From Ruixingdingia sedimenti (GTDB lineage Bacteria; Pseudomonadota; Alphaproteobacteria; Rhodobacterales; Rhodobacteraceae): a stretch of 64,000 nucleotides of DNA. Shown piece by piece: positions 34,850 to 41,925 of the stretch; position 1 is the first letter of the stretch; every line of letters begins with the position of its first letter. The translations under genes were made by a program, and so were the position numbers. The stretch is taken from positions 39,717 through 103,716 of the forward strand of contig NZ_JAVKPH010000014.1 in assembly GCF_031432425.1 (NCBI RefSeq). The letters run 5' to 3'. The notes under the pieces are model-generated. The model searched no databases. It saw only the letters and a list, made by a program, of their open reading frames with translations, and was not told the origin of the DNA.

Positions 34850-34930
34850 CAAAAAGGGGCGCCCGCGAAGGGCGCCCAAGAGGTTGCGAGGGAGAGTCTG
34901 ACGGAAATGTCCGCACGCGGACAGCCAGTA
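34850..34930 (-). ncRNA. Candidate general-stress small RNA
   Basis: On the minus strand an EcfG-type promoter (34962-34938) faces a stretch with no reading frame. About 8 bases downstream begins a segment of about 80 nt containing a TGTCCGCGTGCGGACA dyad, a single-stranded pyrimidine stretch CTCTCCCTCGC, and a textbook intrinsic terminator: an 8-bp GGGCGCCC stem, a TTCGC loop and a T5 run at 34855-34851. Promoter, size and terminator are those of a trans-acting sRNA. GsrN of Caulobacter is a known precedent for a stress sRNA driven by the NepR-controlled sigma factor. The C-rich stretch could pair with ribosome binding sites. Expression is inferred. Confidence 0.55.
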
Positions 34931-34937
34931 CGAGGTG

Positions 34938-34962
34938 AACAGCCGGCGGCGGCGGTTGTTCC
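34938..34962 (-). promoter_or_regulatory. EcfG-type promoter (minus) for the candidate sRNA
   Basis: GGAAC at 34962-34958, spacer of 17, GTT at 34940-34938 on the minus strand. No protein gene lies downstream on this strand until the terminator at 34851-34877. Confidence 0.6.
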
Positions 34963-35058
34963 CGAGGGCCGGATTTTTCCCGCGGCAGGGGCGGCGGCGC
35001 GGGGGAAGGCGGGAAACCGCCATCCCGCCGACGGGCGGACGGGGGCGCAACTTCGCCG

Positions 35059-35083
35059 GGAACATCCGCCGCCGCCCGTGGTT
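35059..35083 (+). promoter_or_regulatory. EcfG-type promoter for the Gln-rich gene
   Basis: GGAAC at 35059-35063, spacer of 17, GTT at 35081-35083, 62 bases before the start at 35145. Confidence 0.65.
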
Positions 35084-35144
35084 GCTGGGGGACATCTCGC
35101 AATGATGCGGATGCCAGAATGTCTGAAGCCGAGGAGGACAGGAC

Positions 35145-35369
35145 ATGGCCGACCAGAACAAGGACCGCAACCAGCAGCAACAGCAGCAGGGCCAGCAGGG
35201 TCAGCAGAAAGACCAGCAGAAGGGCCAGCAGCAGCAACAGCAGGGGACGCAGAACCCCGGCCAGCGCGGCGGTCAGCAGCAACAGCAGGACCGGAACCGC
35301 GAAGCGGGCCGTGACCAGCAGATGGACCAGAACGGCGCGCAGAACCGCGATCGCGACCAGCAGCGGTAG
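35145..35369 (+). CDS. Small glutamine-rich low-complexity protein
   Basis: A 74-residue protein starting MADQNKDRNQQQQQQ in which nearly half of the residues are glutamine, with lysine, aspartate and arginine between. No hydrophobic segment is present, so it is soluble and disordered. A strong GAGGAGGAC ribosome site and an EcfG-type promoter precede it, and a 17-bp hairpin follows. Disordered hydrophilic proteins of this kind often protect against drying or salt, but no family is recognised. Confidence 0.7.
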   Translation: MADQNKDRNQQQQQQGQQGQQKDQQKGQQQQQQGTQNPGQRGGQQQQQDRNREAGRDQQMDQNGAQNRDRDQQR

Positions 35370-35397
35370 CACTGGTGGCGCGGGGTCCCGCGCGCCC

Positions 35398-35443
35398 GGG
35401 CGGCGTACCCGGCCGGTCCTCCGGCGGGCCGGGTACGCCGCCC
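35398..35443. terminator. Seventeen-base-pair hairpin after Gln-rich gene
   Basis: GGGCGGCGTACCCGGCC and its exact complement form a 17-bp stem with a 12-base loop. There is no T-run, so it may act as a partial terminator, as an mRNA-stabilising stem, or both, between this gene and the next. Confidence 0.55.
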
Positions 35444-35494
35444 ACGACATGGCGGGCCACCCCCACCCAGAACCACGACAATCAGGAGAAGATC

Positions 35495-36175
35495 ATGCCG
35501 AGGTATTCCAACATGCCCGAAAGGGACGAACGCGGCCGTTTCATGAGCGATGACGACCATCGCGGCGGGCGTTCGTCCTACGACGACCGCTCGGGGCGCG
35601 AGCGCGACGACCGGGGCCGCTTCATGAGCGACGACGACCGCCGCGGCAGCAGCCGGTCCTCGGGCCGCTACGACGACGACCGCCGCAGCGGCCGTTCGTC
35701 CTACGACGACCGTTCGGGGCGCGAACGCGACGACCGCGGCCGTTTCATGAGCGACGACGACCACCGCGGCGGCCGGTCCTCGGGCCGCTATGATGACGAC
35801 GACCGCCGGTCTTCGTCCTCGCGCCGCTACGACGACGACGGCTATTCGCGCGACCACGGGCAAGGCGGCTGGTTCGGCGATCCCGAAGGCCATTCCGAGG
35901 CGTCGCGCCGGGGATGGGAACATCGCCGCGACGATGACGACCGGTCCTATCGCAGCCGTTCCTCGGGCCGCTACGACGATGACCGCCGGTCCTCGCGCGG
36001 GTACGACGACGACCGGCGTTCGTCCTCGTCGCGCCGCGACGACGACGACTATTCGCGCGACCGTGGCCAGAGCGGCTGGTTCGGCGATTCGCGGGGCCAT
36101 TCGGAGGCCGCGCGGCTCGGCTGGGAACACCGCCGGGACGATGACGACGACCGCTACGGGCGCCGCCGCCGCTGA
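35495..36175 (+). CDS. Repeat-rich Asp/Arg/Ser stress protein
   Basis: A 226-residue, extremely hydrophilic protein. RGRFMSDDD occurs three times (13-21, 40-48, 81-89) within longer near-identical units, and GWFGD followed by GHSEA..R.GWEHRRDDDD occurs twice (125-149 and 194-218). The two repeat types resemble the stress-induced KGG/GsiB-like short motifs of soil bacteria. The rest is DDDRRSS-type low complexity. AGGAGA precedes the start. It may be transcribed with the Gln-rich gene. A strong terminator follows at 36264. Confidence 0.8.
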   Translation: MPRYSNMPERDERGRFMSDDDHRGGRSSYDDRSGRERDDRGRFMSDDDRRGSSRSSGRYDDDRRSGRSSYDDRSGRERDDRGRFMSDDDHRGGRSSGRYDDDDRRSSSSRRYDDDGYSRDHGQGGWFGDPEGHSEASRRGWEHRRDDDDRSYRSRSSGRYDDDRRSSRGYDDDRRSSSSRRDDDDYSRDRGQSGWFGDSRGHSEAARLGWEHRRDDDDDRYGRRRR

Positions 36176-36263
36176 CCGGGAAATGTAGGGGGGCCAAGGG
36201 TCCCCCTGTTCCCGTGCCCCGATTTTGCCCCCACGGGGTGCACTTGCCGATCCCTTCCTCCCG

Positions 36264-36293
36264 CCCCGCCAACCCCCCGGTTGGCGGGGTTTT
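36264..36293 (+). terminator. Rho-independent terminator after repeat-rich stress gene
   Basis: CCCCGCCAACC and GGTTGGCGGGG form an 11-bp perfect stem with a CCCC loop followed by TTTT. The remaining 215 bases up to the next gene at 36509 show no recognisable site apart from its ribosome site. Confidence 0.85.
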
Positions 36294-36508
36294 GCTGATT
36301 TCCCCGCGCCGCTTTCCGATTCTGCTTGCGTCCATGGCGGGGCGAGTCATGGTGGCTGTGCTGATATTTCCAGGCCCGCCGTGCATGATCCGGCCGGCCT
36401 GATGTTGTGTGACGGTTTCCTGTGCCTGCCGCGCCTTGCGGCCCTTCCTGCGCAATCTTCCGCCCCCCCGCGGAAGACGGACCCTAGCCGAAACAACAGG
36501 AGGACAAG

Positions 36509-37159
36509 ATGAACCGCCTTGCCAAAGATGCGCCGAACGGTGCGGATCCCTATGCCGCCCTCGCCGCCGCCGATGCCGAGGGCATGCTGCTCGCACGGCA
36601 GAGCCTGCGGATCCTGGTGCTCGAGGACGACCGCCTGCTGGCGCGGCATCTGTGCGAGGACATCCGGCGCGCGGGGGACACCGTTCTGGGCCCTTTCGGC
36701 ACGCTGGATGATGCGATCCAGCTCGACCTGCATGCCGATGCCGCGATCCTGGACATCCGTGTGGGGCGCGAGCTGTCGTATCCGCTGGCAGAACGGCTGA
36801 GCCGCCGCAGCCTGCCGCTGCTGTTCTATACCGGGCTCTGCCCCGAGGCGCTGCCGCCCCATCTGCGCCATATCAGCCTTCACCCGAAACCCTGCGCCAC
36901 CGCCGAACTGCTGGCCGACCTGCATTGGCAAAGCCGCCGCCGCGCCTCGGCCGCCATGGTTCTGGCGTTGCTGCCGCGGCTGCGGGTGCGGGCGCGCGAA
37001 TTACTGCACGATCCCCGTTCGGCCGACCGGCTGGTCGAGGCGACGCTGGCCGCCGCGATCCCCGAGGCCGCGCAATGCCCGGCGAACGGGCTGGCGGACT
37101 GGCTCCATTGGCGGCTGGAACGCGAATATTACCTGCGCGGGCGCGACCACATGATCTGA
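36509..37159 (+). CDS. Receiver-domain protein with short helical C-terminus
   Basis: A 216-residue protein. Residues 32-140 are a response-regulator receiver: acidic pocket E39-D40-D41, phosphoacceptor D82 (AAILDIRVG), T108 (LFYTG) and K127 (LHPKP). The C-terminal 75 residues are helical and contain HDPRSADRLVEATLAAAI, which looks like the start of a sigma-70 region 2, but are too short for a full sigma-like domain. PhyR, the anti-anti-sigma factor of this pathway, has its sigma-like part at the N-terminus, so this is not a normal PhyR. CAGGAGGAC precedes the start. A signalling role in the stress system is suggested by position. Confidence 0.8.
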   Translation: MNRLAKDAPNGADPYAALAAADAEGMLLARQSLRILVLEDDRLLARHLCEDIRRAGDTVLGPFGTLDDAIQLDLHADAAILDIRVGRELSYPLAERLSRRSLPLLFYTGLCPEALPPHLRHISLHPKPCATAELLADLHWQSRRRASAAMVLALLPRLRVRARELLHDPRSADRLVEATLAAAIPEAAQCPANGLADWLHWRLEREYYLRGRDHMI

Positions 37160-37181
37160 TCCGGCGCCGGGCCCGAGGGCG

Positions 37182-37206
37182 GGAACAAACCCTGCCCCCG
37201 CCTGTT
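37182..37206 (+). promoter_or_regulatory. EcfG-type promoter for the BON-domain gene
   Basis: GGAAC at 37182-37186, spacer of 17, GTT at 37204-37206, 57 bases before the start at 37263. Confidence 0.65.
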
Positions 37207-37262
37207 CAAGCGAGGACCCGGGCGATCCACCGCCCGGATCTGTCGCCACAGAGGAGGCCCAG

Positions 37263-38189
37263 ATGGCAGATCAACGCTATACCCGGAACTGGAACGAGGA
37301 TGAACGCGACTACGGCCCCGGGCGGGGCGGTGCGCGCATGCGTGGCGAGCGCGCCGACGCCTACCGGCAGCGCGACTACGACGATTTCCGCGAACGCGAT
37401 GACTATGACATGCGCGGCGGGCGCGACGAATCGCGCGGGCGCGGCCCGAGCCTGCGGCAGCCGGAACGGCCGTGGGAGGACGACCGCGACATGCGGTCGC
37501 GCGATCGTGAATGGCAGCAGGACGAAGGCCATGCCTACGGCTTCGTCCGCCACGAACAGGGCCGCGGCGCCCGGGACGAGCGCGAGGACGGCGGACGCGG
37601 CTGGTCGTCGGGCGGCGAACGGGGCCGGTACGGCGAAGGCGACCGCGGGCGGGGCGACCGCATGTGGTCCGGCGGCGGCGCCGGGATGTCGGGGCGGCGC
37701 AACGAGATGGGCGGCCAGATGGGCGGACAGCAGCGCGGCTTCGGCGGCGACTGGGGCCAGGGCCAGGGCGGTCAGGGTCAACAGCGGTCCGGCGCCACGG
37801 GCATTCCCGGGCAGGGCCCCCAGATGACCGGCGCCGGCCTGCGCGGCAAGGGGCCCAAGGGTTACAGCCGCGGCGACGACCGCATCCGCGAGGACGTGTG
37901 CGACCGGCTGAGCGATGACGACGATGTCGACGCCTCGAACATCTCGGTCCGCGTCTCGAACGGCGAGGTGACGCTGGACGGCCATGTCGCCAGCCGGTGG
38001 GAAAAGCGCGCCGCCGAGGATTGCGTGGAACAATGTTCCGGCGTCAAGCATGTGCAGAACAACCTGCGCGTGAAGGAAGCCAGCAGCAGCAACGACGCCG
38101 GTTCCGACGAGGGCGCCAGCGCCAGCGGCGGGCAGGGTGGCGCGGGCCAGCAGAACCAGCAGGCCAACAAGGCCCGCAAGGATACCTGA
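37263..38189 (+). CDS. BON-domain protein with long disordered N-terminus
   Basis: A 308-residue protein. The first 200 residues are Arg/Asp/Gly/Gln-rich and disordered. A BON domain follows (about 206-270: RIREDVCDRLSDDDDVDASN, VSNGEVTLDGHV, HVQNNLRV). The tail is Ser/Gly/Gln-rich. BON domains bind membranes or phospholipid and occur in osmotic-shock proteins such as OsmY, but no signal peptide is visible here. GAGGAGG precedes the start, with an EcfG-type promoter upstream. Confidence 0.85.
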   Translation: MADQRYTRNWNEDERDYGPGRGGARMRGERADAYRQRDYDDFRERDDYDMRGGRDESRGRGPSLRQPERPWEDDRDMRSRDREWQQDEGHAYGFVRHEQGRGARDEREDGGRGWSSGGERGRYGEGDRGRGDRMWSGGGAGMSGRRNEMGGQMGGQQRGFGGDWGQGQGGQGQQRSGATGIPGQGPQMTGAGLRGKGPKGYSRGDDRIREDVCDRLSDDDDVDASNISVRVSNGEVTLDGHVASRWEKRAAEDCVEQCSGVKHVQNNLRVKEASSSNDAGSDEGASASGGQGGAGQQNQQANKARKDT

Positions 38190-38352
38190 CCGACCCCCGA
38201 TCCCGGCGATGCGGCCCGCGCCACCGCGGGCCGCAACCACATCGGGGACGCAGGAGACTTTCCCGTTCGTCGAATTCATGATACACGGGAAAAAGCGCCG
38301 CATGCGTTCGCCTGCGAAGAAACAACCGGCTTCGGCCTTCTGGAAGCATGCC

Positions 38353-38571
38353 ATGTTCAGAAACGAGACCCCTCCGCCCTCGGGTGAGCATATCGGGACG
38401 GACCCGCGCGAAGCCGAGTCCCTCTCGGCGGCCACGGCGCAACTGGTGCAGGCCGTCGCGGCCGAGCCCTTGCCCCCGCGGTTGCGCGAACTGGCCTTGG
38501 CCCTGGGCGAGGCGCTGGACCGCCAGCGCGCCGCGACCGGGGGGGCTGGCGGACCTTCCGGCAAGTACTGA
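38353..38571 (+). CDS. NepR-like anti-sigma factor
   Basis: A 72-residue protein whose core, TAQLVQAVAAEPLPPRLREL followed by LALGEALDRQR, matches the NepR pattern (EP-P.R...L...L) that clamps the EcfG sigma factor. NepR is released when phosphorylated PhyR binds it. It lies directly upstream of an ECF sigma gene, as nepR usually does. The ATG at 38353 gives the usual length; in-frame ATG codons at 38278 and 38302 would add a basic N-terminal tail. Confidence 0.7.
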   Translation: MFRNETPPPSGEHIGTDPREAESLSAATAQLVQAVAAEPLPPRLRELALALGEALDRQRAATGGAGGPSGKY

Positions 38572-38601
38572 CCGACCGCACAGGCCCGGCGCCTTCCGAT
38601 A

Positions 38602-38622
38602 CCCCGTGGCCCCGCCACGGGG
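38602..38622 (+). terminator. Hairpin between nepR-like and sigma genes
   Basis: CCCCGTGGC and GCCACGGGG form a 9-bp stem with a 3-base loop, without a T-run, in the 95-base gap. It may reduce read-through so that the anti-sigma factor stays in excess. Confidence 0.45.
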
Positions 38623-38666
38623 TGGCCGTCCTGTGTCGGGGTCGGCCGGATCGGGGGAGGTGCCGG

Positions 38667-39194
38667 ATGTCGAACCACCAGGACGCGCCGGACACCACCA
38701 GGGACATCCTCGATCTGATACCGACGCTGCGGCTGATGGCGCGCGGCCTCGTGCGCGGGGGCGACGGGGCGGACGATCTGGTGCAGGAAACGCTGCTACG
38801 GGCGCTGGCGCATGTCGGGGGCTTCACACCGGGCACGGACCTGCGGGCCTGGCTGTTCACCATCATGCGCAATGTCTTTCGCGCGCAGGGCCGCCGCCGG
38901 GCCAGCGAATGGCGCGGCCGGACCGAAGGCCCGCCGCCGGCGGCGGTTTTCCTGCCGGTGCATGACGACCGCATCATCTGCGCAAGGCTGATGCAGGCGA
39001 TCGGCCATCTGCCGATGCCCTACCGCGAGGCGCTGGTGCTGGTGGCGCTGATGGATCAGAGCTATGCCGACGCGGCCCGGGTCTGCAACTGCCCCATCGG
39101 CACGATCAAAAGCCGCATCAGCCGCGCCCGGGCGATGATTCTGGCGGAAATGGGCGCGGCCTCGTTCGCGGAATTGATGGCGCCGCCGCGCTGA
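38667..39194 (+). CDS. EcfG-type ECF sigma factor
   Basis: A 175-residue sigma-70 family protein with region 2 (LIPTLRLMARGLV...DLVQETLLRALAHV...RAWLFTIMRNVFRAQGRR) and region 4 (LPMPYREALVLVALMDQSYADAARVCNCPIGTIKSRISRARAMI). The sequence is of the EcfG group, which directs the general stress response from GGAAC-N16/17-GTT promoters. The nepR-like gene just upstream supports this. Start ATG 38667 follows GGGGGAGG. Confidence 0.88.
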   Translation: MSNHQDAPDTTRDILDLIPTLRLMARGLVRGGDGADDLVQETLLRALAHVGGFTPGTDLRAWLFTIMRNVFRAQGRRRASEWRGRTEGPPPAAVFLPVHDDRIICARLMQAIGHLPMPYREALVLVALMDQSYADAARVCNCPIGTIKSRISRARAMILAEMGAASFAELMAPPR

Positions 39195-39198
39195 CGGG

Positions 39199-39675
39199 TC
39201 AGACGGCGCGGGGGGCGATGGGGCGGGCGGCGATGGCGCCGAGGCCGAGCCCCGCGCCGAGCAACAGGAACCCCGCGATCACGGCGGGCCAGGGCAGCAC
39301 CAGATGCCAGCCGGGCGACAGCATGCGCGGCAGGATGCCGTAATCCACCACCAGCGCCACCACGCCGGTGACAAGCCCGGCGACGAACAGCGCCGCGGGG
39401 GCATAAAGCGGCCAGACCCGCAGCGCCAGCATCAGCACGCAGGCCCAGAACAGGCTTGCCACCACATGGGTGACAAGCCCCATCAGCGTGGGTCCGGCCA
39501 TCCAGCCGCCCCGGGCGGCCTCTGCCGTGCCGAACAGCCAGTGGCTGGTGGCATTGAGCGGCGCCAGGAACGACCCCGACACCGCCACCGACATCAGCCC
39601 CAGTCCTGCGGCGGCCAGCACGGCGGCCCAGATCCCCGCGCTGGCCGCCGCTGCGATCCAGTCGGAAAACCGCAT
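39199..39675 (-). CDS. Four-helix membrane protein of unknown function
   Basis: A 158-residue protein with four hydrophobic segments (about 10-35, 63-88, 92-115, 125-148). It resembles uncharacterised membrane proteins found next to stress genes in Rhodobacterales, but no named family is certain. Start ATG 39675 lies 4 bases after the stop of the upstream gene, so it is cotranscribed from the promoter at 40043-40068. Confidence 0.7.
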   Translation of the reverse strand: MRFSDWIAAAASAGIWAAVLAAAGLGLMSVAVSGSFLAPLNATSHWLFGTAEAARGGWMAGPTLMGLVTHVVASLFWACVLMLALRVWPLYAPAALFVAGLVTGVVALVVDYGILPRMLSPGWHLVLPWPAVIAGFLLLGAGLGLGAIAARPIAPRAV

Positions 39676-39679
39676 GGCG

Positions 39680-40009
39680 CTAGTCCCCGTCCGGGGTCGT
39701 CGGCGCACCCGGCGTCGGGGCGACGCCTTCGGGCGTGGCGCCCGGCGGGGCGATGATCACGCCCGGCTGCGGCGTGCCGGTCTGTGCGCCCGGTTGCGGC
39801 GTGGCCGGGGGAATCGCGGATTGCGGCGGGGCTGCCGGCACCTCGGGCACGGTGGCCTCGGGCTGCGGCGGGGGATCGGACTGTTCCACCTCTTCGAACA
39901 GCCAGTAGACGATCACCAGAACCGCCAGCAGGGTGACGGCGGCCATGCCGGCCAGCGGGGCCCAGTGACGCCGGCGCTGCTTTTCCAGATTGGTCTGTGG
40001 CGCGGACAT
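39680..40009 (-). CDS. Single-helix protein with proline-rich tail
   Basis: A 109-residue protein: a short basic cytoplasmic start, one membrane helix (about 17-38, PLAGMAAVTLLAVLVIVYWLF) and a proline/alanine/threonine-rich tail of about 70 residues that would extend into the periplasm. GGAGG precedes the start and an EcfG-type promoter lies 34 bases upstream. No family recognised. Confidence 0.7.
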   Translation of the reverse strand: MSAPQTNLEKQRRRHWAPLAGMAAVTLLAVLVIVYWLFEEVEQSDPPPQPEATVPEVPAAPPQSAIPPATPQPGAQTGTPQPGVIIAPPGATPEGVAPTPGAPTTPDGD

Positions 40010-40042
40010 GGGAACCTCCTTTCCACGGGATACCGTGGGGGA

Positions 40043-40068
40043 AACCCTTGCAGGGCGGGGATTGTTCC
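40043..40068 (-). promoter_or_regulatory. EcfG-type promoter (minus) for the two small membrane genes
   Basis: On the minus strand GGAAC at 40068-40064, spacer of 18 (17 if GGTT is taken), GTT at 40045-40043. Confidence 0.55.
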
Positions 40069-40087
40069 GGCCGGCGGGGCGGGGCCG

Positions 40088-40960
40088 TCAGATCAGCGGT
40101 TTTCCGCCCGTCACCGCCAGCGTGGCGCCCGAGACATAGCTCGACATCGGTTCGGCCAGCATGACGAAGGCCGAGGCGAGTTCCACCGGCTGCGCGGGGC
40201 GCTTCATCGGATAGTCCTCGCCGAATTTCGCCACCTTGTCGGGCGGAAAGCTGGCCGGGATCAGCGGCGTCCAGACCGGCCCGGGGGCGACGCAGTTCAC
40301 GCGGATGCCCTCGTCGGCCAGCAACTGCGCCAGCCAGCCGGTGAAGTTCTGGACCGCGCCCTTGGTGGTGGCATAGGCCAGCAGGCCGGGGTTCGGCATG
40401 TCGGCATTGATCGAGGCGGTGTTGATGATCGCGCTGCCCGGCGCCATGTGGGGCACGGCGGCGCGGGCAAGGTAGAACATCGCGTGGATGTTGATGGCGA
40501 AGGTGCGTTGCCATTCCTCGTCGGTGATCTGGTCGAGGCTGTCGAACATGTCCTGATGGGCGGCGTTGTTGACCAGGATGTCGATGCGGCCGAGTTCCTC
40601 CACCACCTGCGCCACGATGGTGCGGCAATGGCCGGGGTCGGAAATGTCGCCGGGCAGCAGCAGGCAGCGCCGCCCCGCGGCCTCTACCTGCCGGGCGGTG
40701 TCGCGGGCGTCGTCGGTTTCCTTCAGGAAGGCGATGGCGACATCCGCCCCCTCGCGCGCATAGGCGATGGAGACCGCCCGCCCGATGCCGCTGTCGCCGC
40801 CCGTGACCAGCGCCACCATCCCGTCGAGCCGCCCCGCCCCGCGCCACGACGCCTCGCCATGGTCGGGCCGGGGATCCATGCGCTGGAAGCTGCCGGGCAG
40901 GTCCTGTTCCTGTTCGGGGAAGGGGGGCTTGGGGTAATCGGGGTGCTTGGGTCCGGGCAT
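40088..40960 (-). CDS. Short-chain dehydrogenase/reductase (YhdG/YghA-like)
   Basis: A 290-residue SDR with an N-terminal extension of about 45 residues (MPGPKHPDYPKPPFPEQEQD) typical of stress-induced SDRs such as YghA and Bacillus YhdF. It has the NAD(P) motif TGGDSGIGRA, NNAAHQ, catalytic serine in INTASINAD and the YATTK active site (AYATTKGA). Substrate unknown. An EcfG-type promoter precedes it by 29 bases. Confidence 0.88.
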   Translation of the reverse strand: MPGPKHPDYPKPPFPEQEQDLPGSFQRMDPRPDHGEASWRGAGRLDGMVALVTGGDSGIGRAVSIAYAREGADVAIAFLKETDDARDTARQVEAAGRRCLLLPGDISDPGHCRTIVAQVVEELGRIDILVNNAAHQDMFDSLDQITDEEWQRTFAINIHAMFYLARAAVPHMAPGSAIINTASINADMPNPGLLAYATTKGAVQNFTGWLAQLLADEGIRVNCVAPGPVWTPLIPASFPPDKVAKFGEDYPMKRPAQPVELASAFVMLAEPMSSYVSGATLAVTGGKPLI

Positions 40961-40988
40961 CGGCTGTCCTCCATTGGTCTGGCCCCGG

Positions 40989-41013
40989 AACCCCGGGGCC
41001 GGCCGAATGTTCC
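40989..41013 (-). promoter_or_regulatory. EcfG-type promoter (minus) for the SDR gene
   Basis: On the minus strand GGAAC at 41013-41009, spacer of 17, GTT at 40991-40989. It lies in the 60-base gap after the second sigma gene. Confidence 0.65.
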
Positions 41014-41020
41014 CGCCCGC

Positions 41021-41638
41021 CTATTCGCCCGCGGTCTCGCCCAGTTTTTCGCGCAGGGCGGCGCGGGCGCGGTTCACGCGGCTTTTGATCGTGCCGATGT
41101 CGCAGCCAAGGACCTCTGCCGCATGCAGATAGCTTTCGCCCAGAACACTCACGAGGATGATCGTCTCGCGGTAGTGCACCGGCAACTGTTTCAGCGCCTG
41201 TTCCAGTTCCAGCCGCCGCAGGTGCCAAAGCTGCGTATCGGCCATCTCTGCGGGGATCGAGGATACGCAATCCGCCTCGCCGGTGCGTTCGCGGCTGCGC
41301 TTGGCCCAGTTGGAATAGAACTTGTTGCGCATGATGGTGAACAGCCAGGCGCGCAGGTTGGTGCCGCTTTCGTAAAGGCGGATGTTCTCGATCGCGCGCA
41401 GCAGGGTTTCCTGCACAAGGTCGTCGGCCTCCACCGCATCCTTGCAGAGCGAGCGGGCAAAGACCCGCAGGGCGGGAATATAGGCAACGATGTCGTCGCC
41501 GGTTTCCCCCGCGGGCCGGGGGCGCTTTTTCGGGCGGGGGGCTTCGGATACTGCCGGCCGTGACAGGTGGGCCGCCGTGGCCCAACCACTTTTCGTATGG
41601 GCGCGCCCGGGTGTCGCGACCGTCGAACAATCCGTCAT
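41021..41638 (-). CDS. Second EcfG-type ECF sigma factor
   Basis: A 205-residue ECF sigma factor: N-terminal extension of about 45 basic residues, region 2 (YIPALRVFARSLCKDAVEADDLVQETLLRAIENI...RAWLFTIMRNKFYSNWAKR) and region 4 (LPVHYRETIILVSVLGESYLHAAEVLGCDIGTIKSRVNRAR). It is closer to canonical EcfG than the sigma factor at 38667. Two EcfG paralogues within 2.5 kb imply either redundancy or division of labour. The 5' leader contains a tandem repeat. Confidence 0.9.
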   Translation of the reverse strand: MTDCSTVATPGRAHTKSGWATAAHLSRPAVSEAPRPKKRPRPAGETGDDIVAYIPALRVFARSLCKDAVEADDLVQETLLRAIENIRLYESGTNLRAWLFTIMRNKFYSNWAKRSRERTGEADCVSSIPAEMADTQLWHLRRLELEQALKQLPVHYRETIILVSVLGESYLHAAEVLGCDIGTIKSRVNRARAALREKLGETAGE

Positions 41639-41706
41639 GGTCTATCTCCCTTTCCCCTTCCGGTGCCGCCCCCCGCCTGCCCGGTGGGCGGCAGGGCAGG
41701 GGGCGG

Positions 41707-41754
41707 CAGGTCGGGGTGTTTATTCGCCTTCAGGTCGGGGTGTTTATTCGCCTT
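41707..41754. repeat. Two tandem copies of a 24-bp unit
   Basis: Two identical 24-base units, each starting CAGGTCGGGGTG and ending TTTATTCGCCTT, lie head to tail 70-115 bases upstream of the sigma gene at 41638 (minus) and 170 bases before the isochorismatase gene. The A/T-rich end is unusual here. It could be a duplicated operator or a recent slippage event. Confidence 0.75.
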
Positions 41755-41770
41755 CGATCATGCCCATTAA

Positions 41771-41795
41771 AATGCATGGCGGGGATGTTTGTTCC
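41771..41795 (-). promoter_or_regulatory. Possible variant EcfG promoter for the second sigma gene
   Basis: GGAAC at 41795-41791 on the minus strand, spacer of 17, then ATT instead of GTT. If used, it gives a leader of about 130 bases that includes the 24-bp tandem repeat. Confidence 0.3.
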
Positions 41796-41867
41796 TCTCT
41801 TTTCTGTCCGGACCGCCGTTTCCGGCGGGCATTCGCGCAACAGCGGCGAAGAATCGCCAAGCCTTCG

Positions 41868-41892
41868 GGAACACGGCCCGCCCGCGCCGGTT
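41868..41892 (+). promoter_or_regulatory. EcfG-type promoter for the isochorismatase gene
   Basis: GGAAC at 41868-41872, spacer of 17, GTT at 41890-41892, 34 bases before the start at 41926. Confidence 0.65.
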
Positions 41893-41925
41893 CCTCGGGA
41901 TCGGGGCAGAAGAGGAGGGCGGAAC

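Noticed and set aside
35145..36175. CRISPR array or microsatellite locus
   Set aside because: The repeats are translated low-complexity segments of unequal length in frame with strong ribosome sites; there are no equal repeats with unique spacers.
39470..41563. Open frame of 697 codons on the plus strand
   Set aside because: It is antisense to two small membrane genes, the SDR and the second sigma gene, which have ribosome sites and family motifs.
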